Counted from the first letter of the stretch, positions 33,959-43,492 are shown. The stretch is DNA of 46,694 nt from CAZDAW01 sp964503685 (GCA_964503685.1 CAZDAW010000016.1:1-46694), one strand, 5' to 3'. Made by a program: numbers and translations. Notes: a model not told the origin generated them from the sequence alone.

Positions 33959-35647
33959 TCACCCATGCGCTTCAATCGTATGGCGAGCTATCGACAACCC
34001 TAATCCGGTTCCCCCTCCTGATCGCGCCCGATCTGTCTTATAAAACCGTTCAAAAATACGAGATAGATCCTCAGCGGGAATGCCTATACCTGTATCCTTT
34101 ATCGTAAAAATAATGTTGTTCTCTTCTTTTTTTACAGAAACAAATATACTTCCACCCGGCAAAGTGAATTTGATCGCGTTATGAATCAGATTTATGAAAA
34201 CTTGCTGCATTCGTTCAGCATCTACAACGATTGAAGGAAAACTTTCCTGATAATCCAAAAGCAGATTCAGCCCGGCTCGCTCAGCCTGTAAACGCATTCG
34301 CTCAACCGCAGCGGTTATTAAATCAACCGGGGAAACAGGTTTTAACTGTAAAGGAACTTTTCCCGACTCAATTCGCGATAACTCCAACAATTCCTGCACC
34401 ATTTGGGTTAAGGAATCAATTTCGACTTCCATACGCGCTACAAAGCGATGAGCAGCCGGCGGATCTTCCAATGCGCCATCCTGTAAGGTTTCCACCAGCG
34501 CTTTCATCGATGCCAGAGGCGTCCTCAATTCATGAGATACGTTGCTAATAAAATCCTGCCGGATCGTTTCCAGACGGTGCTGACGTGTCAGATCCTGAAA
34601 TACCAGAAGGACATGTCCGGGAAGAGACTGGCCAAATGGCGTAGCAATCGTTTGTAAAAACAGCTTATCAGGGTTAACCTCCAAAGTCATGCTTTGCACA
34701 ACACCAGTTTGGCGGCAAGTCTTCCACAATTCATAAAGCTGGTGTTGTCTTACCACTTCAATAACCGTATGCCCCAGCGCATCAGCCTCTTTGATTCTGA
34801 ACATCCGCTCTGCCGCCGAATTCAGTAATTGCACATTACCCAAATTGTCAACCATCAATACACCATCATTCATTCGGGCCAGAACGGCTGCCATTTTACT
34901 CCGTTCAGTCTGCAAATCCTCTATCTTGTTACGAAGCTGAATTGCCATCTTACCGAATGCTTCATTCAGACGATTAATTTCATTGATTCTGGATGGTATC
35001 AATTTATCAGAATAATCTTCGTTAGCCAACCTTTGAGCAGCGTCAGTGATATTAGATAATGGCTGCAAGGCGAGCCGGGTTATTAATGTCGCCAGGAATA
35101 ATATTGCAATCAATGCAATAACAGCAGTAATCGAGAATGTCATGGTAATACGGTTGAGATGGTTTCTCAGACCGGTCATAGCAATAGCCAGGCGTGCAAA
35201 CCCGATTACTTGACCATCCTTCTTGATCGGTACGGCTGTATACAATAAATCTTCCCGGATAGTATGGCTGTATCGAATCGAATGACCCTCGCCGCTTACC
35301 AATGCTTGTTTGATTTCCGGGCGTCCCAGGTGATTCTCCATTTCTTCTACCTTTGCCTGAGATTCACCCAATACGATTCCCTGAGAGTCAATCAGGGTTA
35401 TCCGCACTCCCAAAATTCTGGCATATTCATCCACCAAAGGATCTAATTTCTTTACACCGTCTACTGTCCCAATGAGCGGCTCCACCAGTTTTGCCACCAG
35501 GTGTGTTTCATTGGCGAGGGTGGAAATTTCAGTATCAAGATAGTTATCTCTCGAATAATTCGATAGATAGACTGTCAGAAAAGCCATCATCAATAACAAC
35601 AAAACCATATAGGGGAAAGCAACTCGCCAGCGAAGAGAACGCAACAT
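33959..35647 (-). CDS. phoR: phosphate sensor histidine kinase PhoR, ended early by TGA
   Basis: 562 residues as encoded. Membrane helices at about 10-29 and 168-190 frame an outer sensor region; HAMP about 190-240; PAS about 250-355; H372 in VSHELRTPLAS is the phosphorylation site; N490 (NLIHNAIKF), G1 DTGIGIP, and G2 GTGLGLS at 546-552 form the ATP site. The frame stops after IEAHG with TGA exactly where the family has a second Gly, and the conserved final strand is still present behind it. The product would lack only that strand and turn. Possibilities: a real nonsense mutation that weakens kinase or phosphatase action, read-through, or a sequencing error. Genes here otherwise end in TGA normally, so a changed genetic code is not supported. 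It follows phoB by two bases. Confidence 0.9.
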   Translation of the reverse strand: MLRSLRWRVAFPYMVLLLLMMAFLTVYLSNYSRDNYLDTEISTLANETHLVAKLVEPLIGTVDGVKKLDPLVDEYARILGVRITLIDSQGIVLGESQAKVEEMENHLGRPEIKQALVSGEGHSIRYSHTIREDLLYTAVPIKKDGQVIGFARLAIAMTGLRNHLNRITMTFSITAVIALIAILFLATLITRLALQPLSNITDAAQRLANEDYSDKLIPSRINEINRLNEAFGKMAIQLRNKIEDLQTERSKMAAVLARMNDGVLMVDNLGNVQLLNSAAERMFRIKEADALGHTVIEVVRQHQLYELWKTCRQTGVVQSMTLEVNPDKLFLQTIATPFGQSLPGHVLLVFQDLTRQHRLETIRQDFISNVSHELRTPLASMKALVETLQDGALEDPPAAHRFVARMEVEIDSLTQMVQELLELSRIESGKVPLQLKPVSPVDLITAAVERMRLQAERAGLNLLLDYQESFPSIVVDAERMQQVFINLIHNAIKFTLPGGSIFVSVKKEENNIIFTIKDTGIGIPAEDLSRIFERFYKTDRARSGGGTGLGLSIARHTIEAHG

Positions 35648-35649
35648 GG

Positions 35650-36366
35650 CTATCCCTCAAAACGATAACCCGCTCCACGAACTGTTACAATGCGTTGTGG
35701 ATTTGCCGGATCATCTTCGATCTTTTCCCTGAGCCAACGAATATGGACATCCACTGTCCGGCTGTCGCCTATAAAATCCCACCCCCAAACTCTTTCAAGC
35801 ACTAATTCACGGCTCAGCACCTGCCCACGATGCTGAGCAAGATAGATTAATAAATCGTATTCTTTTGGCTTGAGCGCCAAAGGTTTATCCATTAAACGGA
35901 TCTCGCGGCGTTTTAAGTCCATAACGAGATCCCCAAAAACCAATGGAGGAACAGCAGCATCAGCCAAATCAGACGGCTTCGAAGCCATCTCTTCTTTAAT
36001 CAAACGCACCCGGCGCAGCATGGCTTTTACCCTGGCAAGAAGTTCGCGCATACTGAATGGCTTTGTCATATAATCATCAGCCCCAACTTCAAGCCCAACC
36101 ACGCGATCAATTTCATCATCTCGCGCTGTCAGCATTAATATTGGAGTGTTCATTTCCTGACGCAAAACACGGCAAACCTCAAAACCATCCATGACGGGCA
36201 GCATGACATCCAATAGTATTAAATCGGGGTGAAACCGTCGCGCAATATCCAGGGCCATTTGACCATCGTTCGCAGTTTCAACTTCATATCCTTGTCGATT
36301 AAGGTTATAGGTCAGGGTTTCCTGCAAAGTCAATTCATCTTCCACAACCAGTATTTTTTCACCCAT
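35650..36366 (-). CDS. phoB: phosphate response regulator PhoB (OmpR family)
   Basis: 238 residues. Receiver domain with acidic pocket E9/D10, phosphorylation site D53 in LLDVMLPVMDG, T82-type block LMLTARDDE and K in MTKPFSMREL. The DNA-binding winged helix has VLSRELVLERVWGWDFIGDSRTVDVHIRWLREK. GAGGTG lies five bases before the ATG. The start overlaps the glycosyltransferase end by eight bases, so part of its expression may come with the polysaccharide genes. It probably binds the Pho box before pstS. Confidence 0.96.
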   Translation of the reverse strand: MGEKILVVEDELTLQETLTYNLNRQGYEVETANDGQMALDIARRFHPDLILLDVMLPVMDGFEVCRVLRQEMNTPILMLTARDDEIDRVVGLEVGADDYMTKPFSMRELLARVKAMLRRVRLIKEEMASKPSDLADAAVPPLVFGDLVMDLKRREIRLMDKPLALKPKEYDLLIYLAQHRGQVLSRELVLERVWGWDFIGDSRTVDVHIRWLREKIEDDPANPQRIVTVRGAGYRFEG

Positions 36367-37582
36367 TCTCGCACCTCATTTCGTCTAACAATTCAACCAG
36401 CCTGGCAGCGATTATCGGTCGTGAAAAATATCGCTCAACATACTGGCGGCCAGCCAAACCCATCGCGCGCGCCGCAGAACGACGCAAGGCCATTTGCCTG
36501 ACGGCATTTGCCATCGCGGTAGAATCACCTGGTGGTATTGCTATACCTGCGCCGGCCTCCTCAACCACTTTGCGAATCACGCCATCAATAGCCAGTATTA
36601 CAGGGCGTCCAGCAGCCATATAATCGAAAACCTTATTGGGATAAGTCGTCGCATACAACGGAATCGGCTTTAATATCGCAATGCAGGCATCAGCAGCAGC
36701 CAAAACGCCAGGCATATCCTGTTTTGGCGCCGGATCTAAAAATGTCGTGTTGGTCAAATTCATCCTGGCAGCCTGCGCTACGAGCGAACGCTTTTCCTTC
36801 CCATCACCCACAAACACAAACTGAATTTCAGGATGGCATTTAAGCTGAGATGCAGCTTCCAATACAACACCCAAATCATTTGAAAGACCATGCGCGCCCG
36901 CATAGAGTACAACAAATTTATCAACAAGGTGATGCTTCGAACGGAATTCCTCTCCACTTGCATTCGGGTCAAACATTTCAGGGTCGGCGCCATTAGGTAA
37001 TAAATATACGTTACCCGCGCCTCGTTTTTGCACATGTTCAATAAAACCCGGTGAATTAACCATGACCCGGTTAGCATGTTGATATAAAAATGACTCAAAC
37101 CATTCCGAAAGGCGAATAAGAAACGGATTACGCAGAACACCGACCTGGATGGCAAACGCCGGCCAGAGATCACGCACCTCGAATAAAAATGGCGCACGTT
37201 TCAAACGCGCCAACGCCCAGGCTGTGCCGCCCTGAAATAGCGGCGGCGAGGTTCCCCAGACCAGATCTACTTTTGGCACACCAAGCCCAACAAAAAAAGA
37301 GGACAACATAAAACTGAGAAAGCTGAACACGCGCAGAACAAAACTGCGGTGTAAACCGGTGTAGGTGTAAGTACGGAAAATGGTCAATCCCTGACCCTTA
37401 TCCACGCGCTCGACCCAATGATTCGACCTGCTCTGTGTCTTTCCGGTCAGATAACTGACCGGACTGGCGATTACTGTAACCCGATGTCCGCGATTGATCA
37501 GATAACGAGCCAATTCGTAATGGCGAGTCCCTCCGGCTTCGTCGAGGGCTGCAAAAGCCTGATGAACAATCAGTATATGCAT
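36359..37582 (-). CDS. glycosyltransferase family 4, WbuB/WcaI-like
   Basis: 407 residues from the ATG at 37582 (HILIVHQAF strand at the very start); a TTG four codons earlier is possible. GT-B fold: the N-terminal acceptor domain has DEAGGTRHYELARYLINRGHRVTVIAS and LFEVRDLWP, and the C-terminal nucleotide-sugar domain has FVVLYAGAHGLSNDLG, FVFVGDGKEKRSL and PNKVFDYMAAGRPVILA. The similarity is to enzymes adding amino sugars in O-antigen or capsule assembly. Its own promoter lies 55 bases upstream, and its tail overlaps phoB. Confidence 0.9.
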   Translation of the reverse strand: MHILIVHQAFAALDEAGGTRHYELARYLINRGHRVTVIASPVSYLTGKTQSRSNHWVERVDKGQGLTIFRTYTYTGLHRSFVLRVFSFLSFMLSSFFVGLGVPKVDLVWGTSPPLFQGGTAWALARLKRAPFLFEVRDLWPAFAIQVGVLRNPFLIRLSEWFESFLYQHANRVMVNSPGFIEHVQKRGAGNVYLLPNGADPEMFDPNASGEEFRSKHHLVDKFVVLYAGAHGLSNDLGVVLEAASQLKCHPEIQFVFVGDGKEKRSLVAQAARMNLTNTTFLDPAPKQDMPGVLAAADACIAILKPIPLYATTYPNKVFDYMAAGRPVILAIDGVIRKVVEEAGAGIAIPPGDSTAMANAVRQMALRRSAARAMGLAGRQYVERYFSRPIIAARLVELLDEMRCENG

Positions 37583-37638
37583 CAATAAACGCAATCCATA
37601 AAAAACATAAAAAATTTACTCAACTTAAGCTGTTTAAT

Positions 37639-37667
37639 ATTATAGCGAAAGGATTTAATTCAACCAA
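37639..37667 (-). promoter_or_regulatory. promoter of the glycosyltransferase-phoB-phoR unit
   Basis: On the minus strand TTGGTT and TATAAT are separated by exactly 17 bases, between the heparinase stop and the glycosyltransferase start. As phoB and phoR follow with overlap, this could be the main promoter for the two-component genes. No Pho box is seen beside it. Confidence 0.6.
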
Positions 37668-37689
37668 AGTAATAAGGGGTTTAATTTAT

Positions 37690-39738
37690 TCATCCACAAT
37701 CAGGGAATACCCAACGAGTAGTAATTTTTATCGGCATCTTAAAAGGCACAACAACACCATACGACAATGCAGGTATCTTATAACCATAGGTGGGTGAATA
37801 CCAGCCTCGAACCGATTTAATATCCCCCTCGCCAAACAGAATTTGTCCGCCGCGCACCAATTGATAGCAAATCCGCTCATTTACTTTCTCAATCGCATCA
37901 TCCATCAAGACTGAATTAACCATCACATCGATATTGATCCAACCATAAGGCGACAACAGTGATAGGATATTATTTTCAAATTTCCACTGCCAATCAGGCA
38001 TCAACCACTGCAAGTAAGCCTGATGCTCAGAAATAAAAAATCGTTTATCAGAACAAGAAACAAGGTGATCTTCCACCAACCATTGATCATCATTCGTGCA
38101 GGTAACTACACGCCGATGTTTTATATCCAGGCGGCAATAACCATTGTGACTTGCAGCCACTTGCTGTAAAGCTCCACTCTCTGTTTTCTTGTTATCTTTG
38201 TTATCTTCTGTCGTTGCCTGGGCCCAGTTTACCCATAAGAAACGTCCTGCCCGATTCATCTGATCCTGTCCATCGATCATTACAGTATTATGAACTAAAG
38301 TGCTCGCCAATGAATTATCCCAAGGGGGTAAAGCATTATACTGGTATGTTCCGGCATCCAGCGCGACATTGATACCGCGCCACCACAAATCCAGATGCAG
38401 TTGGTCGGCATGGGATGGGCGAGCTGAAAATTTTGCTGCCCTTAAATATGCCCATGAATTTTTAGTGGATATTCTATGTAATCGCCCCGGTAAAAGGAAA
38501 GTTTCCTGGTCGCCAGGAATATTAAAGACTTGTTTTTCCGGGCTATTGATAGGCTGTCCAAGCCACAATCCTAATTCATCCCAGGGACCAGAAGAAAGCA
38601 GCGGCTGGCCGAGAAATGCACGGCTGGCTGCCTGCAATACAGGACGGTAGTCTTCAAATTCTCCAACCGCCAGTGGGAGGATATTTGCCCCATCATTCGA
38701 CCCGAGGTTGGGTACTCTTCCGCTCAAAGGATCAAACAACGCAAGCAGCCAACGAGTCGCAAGCGCCAATTGTTGGCTGCTTTGAACCAAAAATGGTTGC
38801 TGTTGGCATCGGGCCAGCCTATCCATCCACAAAGCCGCGTGCAGCATTAAACGATGGTAATTAGTGCTTTGTTGGATATAACAGCCATCATCCAAAATTT
38901 GATTTTGGAACACCCAATTCGCCCATTGCCACCCTGATCGCCGCCATTGAGATGCATGCTTATATTGAGGCATAAATACCCCGGCAGTATAAAGCCCGAT
39001 CGCTTCAATCAGTAAATGATTATTATTTTGCGCCCGGGCATAAATCATCGTGGGTGGGATACGTTCAGCGTGCGTCATGACCGCCCATTTAATCAGCGCC
39101 CGGCGATTTTTATCCTCTTCTTGAGCAGCAAAAACACACCAGCCAAAAACCAACGCCAAAATCCGCAAGGCGATTTCTTGTCCGGACGCCCAATTGACAC
39201 CCAGGTTGGGAGGATTTTCCCTTAAGAAACGCTCGATTAAATCCCAAAAAGCCTGTGAATAACGTGCATCCCTGCTCAGGCAATAAGCCCGACCCAAAGT
39301 GAAAACCCATCCCAATCGAGCCGGTTCCCAAATAAATTTTATATCATGCTGCGGCGGGTTAAATTCTGGATGTTTATCGGCAAGCGTCCAGTGTACAAGC
39401 GGGCCGGTTTGTGCAACATCAAACGGGATAGCCTGGACGCCAAAGAGACGCATCTTTCCCTGAATTATTTCTTCTGCTTCAGCTATCAATTGGTCAATCT
39501 TATCGCCCAGGACATTTTTTAGATTTTCAGGGGATGGAATCTCTAACAGATTAATAACAGGATCAGGGTACTCATCCAGTTCCTCGAACGGAGGAACTGG
39601 TTTTGGAGGCGTCAACCAACGAATAAAACCACTCTTTAGACCCACCTGATAAGCAGCATATAAAACAGTTGATGTTAAACCAAGCTCTTGCAAAGCTTTT
39701 AACATCAATAAAAGACGAAGCCCGGAAAGTGAAGCCAT
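37690..39738 (-). CDS. heparinase II/III family protein
   Basis: 682 residues. N-terminal alpha/alpha toroid (about 70-400: LVHWTLADKHPEFNPP, GVNWASGQEIALRILAL, NNNHLLIEAIGLY) and C-terminal beta-sheet heparinase domain with RPSHADQLHLDLWW, LDAGTYQYN and LVHNTVMIDGQDQM. No signal peptide is evident. Family members cut uronic-acid-containing polysaccharides, and in exopolysaccharide clusters they are thought to trim or modify the polymer. It is 14 bases after the oxidoreductase gene, a pairing widely seen in such clusters. Confidence 0.92.
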   Translation of the reverse strand: MASLSGLRLLLMLKALQELGLTSTVLYAAYQVGLKSGFIRWLTPPKPVPPFEELDEYPDPVINLLEIPSPENLKNVLGDKIDQLIAEAEEIIQGKMRLFGVQAIPFDVAQTGPLVHWTLADKHPEFNPPQHDIKFIWEPARLGWVFTLGRAYCLSRDARYSQAFWDLIERFLRENPPNLGVNWASGQEIALRILALVFGWCVFAAQEEDKNRRALIKWAVMTHAERIPPTMIYARAQNNNHLLIEAIGLYTAGVFMPQYKHASQWRRSGWQWANWVFQNQILDDGCYIQQSTNYHRLMLHAALWMDRLARCQQQPFLVQSSQQLALATRWLLALFDPLSGRVPNLGSNDGANILPLAVGEFEDYRPVLQAASRAFLGQPLLSSGPWDELGLWLGQPINSPEKQVFNIPGDQETFLLPGRLHRISTKNSWAYLRAAKFSARPSHADQLHLDLWWRGINVALDAGTYQYNALPPWDNSLASTLVHNTVMIDGQDQMNRAGRFLWVNWAQATTEDNKDNKKTESGALQQVAASHNGYCRLDIKHRRVVTCTNDDQWLVEDHLVSCSDKRFFISEHQAYLQWLMPDWQWKFENNILSLLSPYGWINIDVMVNSVLMDDAIEKVNERICYQLVRGGQILFGEGDIKSVRGWYSPTYGYKIPALSYGVVVPFKMPIKITTRWVFPDCG

Positions 39739-39752
39739 ACGCCATTTAAATA

Positions 39753-41918
39753 TCAGGAAATCTCTATCCGCTCGTGTGTACGGATTGCTTCAACCGCCAT
39801 AAAAGTCGCTTTTGTGACGCCAATCAGTTGATCATAAGGAACAGGGGGTTCACCGTTATTCTGTATGGCGCAGAAAAAGTTTTTCAAAACATTCAGGTGG
39901 CCTTTATCCTGGCGCAGATAGGAACGCATCTTTTTTGTCTTGCCGTTCAATGTCAACTGCAAAGAACGAAAATCATCCAGCACTGCCGCTCGACCGCCGC
40001 CAAAAACTTCAACGCGCTCTTTTGGGAAAGATTTATCACCATTCGCGAAGTAACTCACTGATCCAATTGATCCATTTCCAAACGTGAAATTCAAAATAAC
40101 ATTATCTTCGTGGTAAATACCCCCATCGGGCAAAGATTGGGCTGAAACATTAATAGGTAAAGAACCCGTCAGGAAGGTCAAGAAATCGATAAAATGACAG
40201 CCTTCGCCAATAATTCTTCCACCGCCTTGAGTCGAGTCATGTAACCAATGGCTGGGCGGAAGGTAGCCAGCGTTTACCCGATAATTTATCAAAAGAGGTT
40301 CCTGGCTTTGCGAGATGAATTTTTTCAATTGCACAGCAAAAGGCGCAAAACGTCGGTTAAAGCCCACTGTTAACAATGTCTCACAGCGTTTCAATGCCGC
40401 AACAACCTGATCAAGTTCATCCAAGTTAAGCGCCAAAGGTTTCTCACAAAAAACATGCTTCCCAGCCTGAAGAGCTTTGACTACAAGCGGCGCATGCAAA
40501 TTATGACGAGTCAAAATGGCAACTACATTAATTTGTGGGTCGGCAATAATTTGTTCAGCATCCGCCGACGCATAACGAAATCCGTATCTCTGCGCAGTAT
40601 GGCGGGCGTTTAAACCAGAGGCAGAAGCAATTCCTACCCGATCAATCAAAGCTATTCGACGGATAGATGGTAAAAACATCGCTGAAGCAAAATTCCCCGC
40701 GCCGATCACACCCAACGACAGGCGCTCGGAAACCGGTTTTACGCGAGCGCTTTGGACATATTCCTCTTCCGTGGGAACCGACCTGCTGATATCCTCTTGC
40801 GTTTGAGGATAGGTCAGCAATACACCTAAAAATGGTTCATTTCGCTTTCCGGTGATTAACTCATACGCTTCAGGAGCCTGCGCAATATCGTAACGATGAG
40901 TGATCAACGGGTGGACATTCAACCGACCATCTGCCAACAAATCCACGACCGCCTGCAAATTTCGGCCTTCTGTCCAGCGCACATATCCAAGGGGATAATC
41001 TTTCCCCTCTTCTTCATACTCCGGATCATAACGACCTGGGCCATAAGAACGCGAAACGAAGAAAGACAACTCCTTCTCATAATATAATTTTCGTGGAATA
41101 TCCAAACCAACTGCGCCCACAGCCACAACACGCCCACGATCACGGGCAATTTTTCCAGCAAGATAAACGGGGTCGCCGGAAGATGTGTCGGCGCAAATAA
41201 GCGCCAGATCGCAGCCGACACCCTGCGAAAAAGACTGGCATGCTTCTTCTGCTTCCGGGCGTAAAACCGCTTTAAAGCCCATTTGCCGGGCCAATTCCAC
41301 TCTTCGCTCATCGAGATCAATCCCCAGTACTGAGCATCCGGCTGATCTGGCAATCCCAATGGACAATAACCCTAATAATCCCAGCCCAATGACTGCCACG
41401 CGCTCTCCAACCTGAGGCATTCCCAACCTGAAGCCATGCATGGCAATTGCGCCAATCGTTGTGAATGCAGCGGACTCAAAATCCAGATCGGGAGGTAACT
41501 TCGCCAGTAAATTTTGAGGAACTGCCACATATTCCGCATGCACAGCGTAGCCGCCGCCAGCGCAAGCCACACGGTCGCCGACCTGAAAACCCTGCAAATC
41601 CTCCCCGACAGCAACAACAACTCCCGCCGATGAATAACCCAATACCATCGGTTGGTCCAGTCTGTTAAAGGCGGCATCCACAGTTGTTAAAATCCCTTCG
41701 CGACGCGCTTTATCAACAAGCTGCATAACAAGATCGGGACGAGATCGGGCCTTGCCCAACAAACTTTTTTCAGCAAAATCGACCACCATTCGTTCTGTGC
41801 CTGCCGAAACCAACGATGCGACATTATGCACAAGAGCCATTTTTGGTCGTGGAGTCGGAATAGGAACTTCAGAGACGAGAGTTTCACCTGTTCGGATATT
41901 TTGCAGTAGTTGTTTCAT
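39753..41918 (-). CDS. bi-domain oxidoreductase: MDR dehydrogenase fused to Gfo/Idh/MocA
   Basis: 721 residues. Residues 1 to about 370 are a medium-chain dehydrogenase (VLGYSSAGVVVAVGEDLQGF, GDRVACAGGGYA, nucleotide motif GLGLLG, ICADTSSGDPV). Residues about 400-721 are a Gfo/Idh/MocA dehydrogenase (LGVIGAGNFASAMFLPSI, the EKPLALN block, then GGGRIIGEGCHFIDF). Such fusions occur in polysaccharide clusters together with heparinase-like genes, and are assumed to oxidise or epimerise sugar nucleotides; the substrate is unknown. TATAAT lies seven bases before the ATG with no Shine-Dalgarno. Confidence 0.92.
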   Translation of the reverse strand: MKQLLQNIRTGETLVSEVPIPTPRPKMALVHNVASLVSAGTERMVVDFAEKSLLGKARSRPDLVMQLVDKARREGILTTVDAAFNRLDQPMVLGYSSAGVVVAVGEDLQGFQVGDRVACAGGGYAVHAEYVAVPQNLLAKLPPDLDFESAAFTTIGAIAMHGFRLGMPQVGERVAVIGLGLLGLLSIGIARSAGCSVLGIDLDERRVELARQMGFKAVLRPEAEEACQSFSQGVGCDLALICADTSSGDPVYLAGKIARDRGRVVAVGAVGLDIPRKLYYEKELSFFVSRSYGPGRYDPEYEEEGKDYPLGYVRWTEGRNLQAVVDLLADGRLNVHPLITHRYDIAQAPEAYELITGKRNEPFLGVLLTYPQTQEDISRSVPTEEEYVQSARVKPVSERLSLGVIGAGNFASAMFLPSIRRIALIDRVGIASASGLNARHTAQRYGFRYASADAEQIIADPQINVVAILTRHNLHAPLVVKALQAGKHVFCEKPLALNLDELDQVVAALKRCETLLTVGFNRRFAPFAVQLKKFISQSQEPLLINYRVNAGYLPPSHWLHDSTQGGGRIIGEGCHFIDFLTFLTGSLPINVSAQSLPDGGIYHEDNVILNFTFGNGSIGSVSYFANGDKSFPKERVEVFGGGRAAVLDDFRSLQLTLNGKTKKMRSYLRQDKGHLNVLKNFFCAIQNNGEPPVPYDQLIGVTKATFMAVEAIRTHERIEIS

Positions 41919-41925
41919 AGAATTG

Positions 41926-41931
41926 ATTATA
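41926..41931 (-). promoter_or_regulatory. -10-like element seven bases before the oxidoreductase ATG
   Basis: A perfect TATAAT on the minus strand with CAATTCT between it and the ATG. There is no good -35 at 17 bases and no Shine-Dalgarno. Transcription would begin at about the start codon. Confidence 0.4.
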
Positions 41932-41967
41932 GCGTATAGCTGCTGTAGCCGCTACTTAAGAACTTGC

Positions 41968-43479
41968 CTATTGTGGCGCTCCTGTTGATTCAAGCATGGG
42001 CGTGCGCGTCAAACCAGGTGTCGGTGTGGAGGTTGAGGTAGCGCTTCGCGTCGGCGTGGGGGTAGCTGGCAACGGCGTTTTGGTGGGAGTTCCCGCTGGA
42101 GTTGGCGGGGTCCCGGTTATAAGCGTTGGCTTCGGCGTACGTGATGGTGTTGGGCTGGCAGCAAGGCTGGCCGCCAGGTTCGTACAGATTTGCTCACCTG
42201 CTTCGACGATACTCATAATCGCCGGGTCAGCGGAGAATCCAGCGCGAACCCGGCTAAAAATTTCATTTGCTTCTGGACAATAATTCCGGTCCCGACGACT
42301 CAGCCCAGCCAGGACCGAGCCATAAGTATAGTAATAGGCAACTGTATTAGCCGAAAGATCCATCCCAACGACTGCCGATTGCGCTTCGGATTCATCACAA
42401 TTACGCGCCGCGCAACTTTCTTCCGCCGTGCAGCCGTAAAGGGCGCACTTGAAAACGGGGATGGATCCCTCATAGTTACGCGACTTAAAATACACAATTC
42501 CCAACTGACCATAAGTATCCGGATTCGACGGATCAAAGGAAATAGCCTTATTGATATTACGCGCAGCAATAAAGAATTCACCCTGCTGTGTGTATGTTTT
42601 TGCAATCGAAATATAAGGGACTGGATCTTTGATCCCCAGTTGTTCATCCAGACTGGCTGCTTTGGCAAAATATTCAAGCGCCAGATCATATAGCTGTAAA
42701 TGACGATATCCTACGCCAATCGATATATACAGGAAGGTTAGATTTGGGGTTATTTCCGCCGCAGCCTTATACTCATCGATTGCGCTGCCGTAATCACCCA
42801 ATGATTCAAGAACATAAGCATACACACGATGGACATCCATGAGCGTTGGGTCGCGAGCAGCAGCCTGTTTAATATACTGCTGAGCCTGCAACCATTTTTG
42901 CTGGTCAACCAGAATTTCGGCGTAATAGGCCAACGCCAGAGTATTCTGGTTATCCAATTGCAATGCTCTAACAGCATCCTGTTCTGCCTGAGTTAAATAA
43001 TTTACCCTTTCTTCTCCGGCCAAAGAGGCATTCCAGTCTAAAACAAAAGCACGAATGGCATACACCATGCTATCATCAGGCGCCTGTTCAACAGCCAAAT
43101 TTGCATGATCTAAAGCCTCTTGCAAACGTTGCTTTCGTTCAACGTCCGTCGTCAGCAGATTGGATGAGTAGGCTTCGATTCGAGCCAGTTCCGCATACAA
43201 TTCGGCGTTATTCGGTTCAAATGTTACAGCCTGTTTATATGCCGCGATGGCTTTATTAAGGTTGCCAGCAGTGAAGTGAGCCTGTCCTTCCAGCGCGTAA
43301 GATTGAGAAGTTCGCGTGGGGGTCGGCGTAGGTAAAAAAAGAGGGGTAATTTGACCGCTATTCAAAGCGCGCAGCACCCAGACCCCGCCCGTTATTAATA
43401 TCAACCAAAGGATCATCCGGTAAATATTAGAGCGTGGTTTGACTTCTCGAAAAGTGGGACGTTTACCAATCAGGTTCAT
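41968..43479 (-). CDS. membrane-anchored TPR protein with Pro/Thr-rich tail (copy 1)
   Basis: 503 residues. One N-terminal membrane helix (about 22-40, MILWLILITGGVWVLRAL), then a short PT-rich hinge (LFLPTPTPTRTSQSY), TPR repeats from about residue 50 to 350 (AHFTAGNLNKAIAAYKQAV, PNNAELYAELARI), a four-cysteine stretch (CALYGCTAEESCAARNC) and a Thr/Pro-rich tail of about 75 residues. The bulk is outside the membrane. It is a clear paralogue of the adjacent gene. Possibly an assembly or secretion scaffold for the polysaccharide module; the actual role is unknown. Confidence 0.8.
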   Translation of the reverse strand: MNLIGKRPTFREVKPRSNIYRMILWLILITGGVWVLRALNSGQITPLFLPTPTPTRTSQSYALEGQAHFTAGNLNKAIAAYKQAVTFEPNNAELYAELARIEAYSSNLLTTDVERKQRLQEALDHANLAVEQAPDDSMVYAIRAFVLDWNASLAGEERVNYLTQAEQDAVRALQLDNQNTLALAYYAEILVDQQKWLQAQQYIKQAAARDPTLMDVHRVYAYVLESLGDYGSAIDEYKAAAEITPNLTFLYISIGVGYRHLQLYDLALEYFAKAASLDEQLGIKDPVPYISIAKTYTQQGEFFIAARNINKAISFDPSNPDTYGQLGIVYFKSRNYEGSIPVFKCALYGCTAEESCAARNCDESEAQSAVVGMDLSANTVAYYYTYGSVLAGLSRRDRNYCPEANEIFSRVRAGFSADPAIMSIVEAGEQICTNLAASLAASPTPSRTPKPTLITGTPPTPAGTPTKTPLPATPTPTRSATSTSTPTPGLTRTPMLESTGAPQ

Positions 43480-43492
43480 TTAACCAACTAGC

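Noticed and set aside
33959..33961. TGA in phoR as a selenocysteine or a glycine codon under a changed code
   Set aside because: The site is a Gly position, not Cys/Sec; other genes such as ftcD, rsmI and pstC end normally at TGA, so stop is its general meaning here.
41995..42180. Repetitive Thr/Pro codons as a DNA minisatellite
   Set aside because: The units are irregular and explained by the low-complexity protein tail.
42190..42693. 167-codon plus-strand frame opposite TPR copy 1
   Set aside because: Antisense to the repeats; low-complexity basic product without features.
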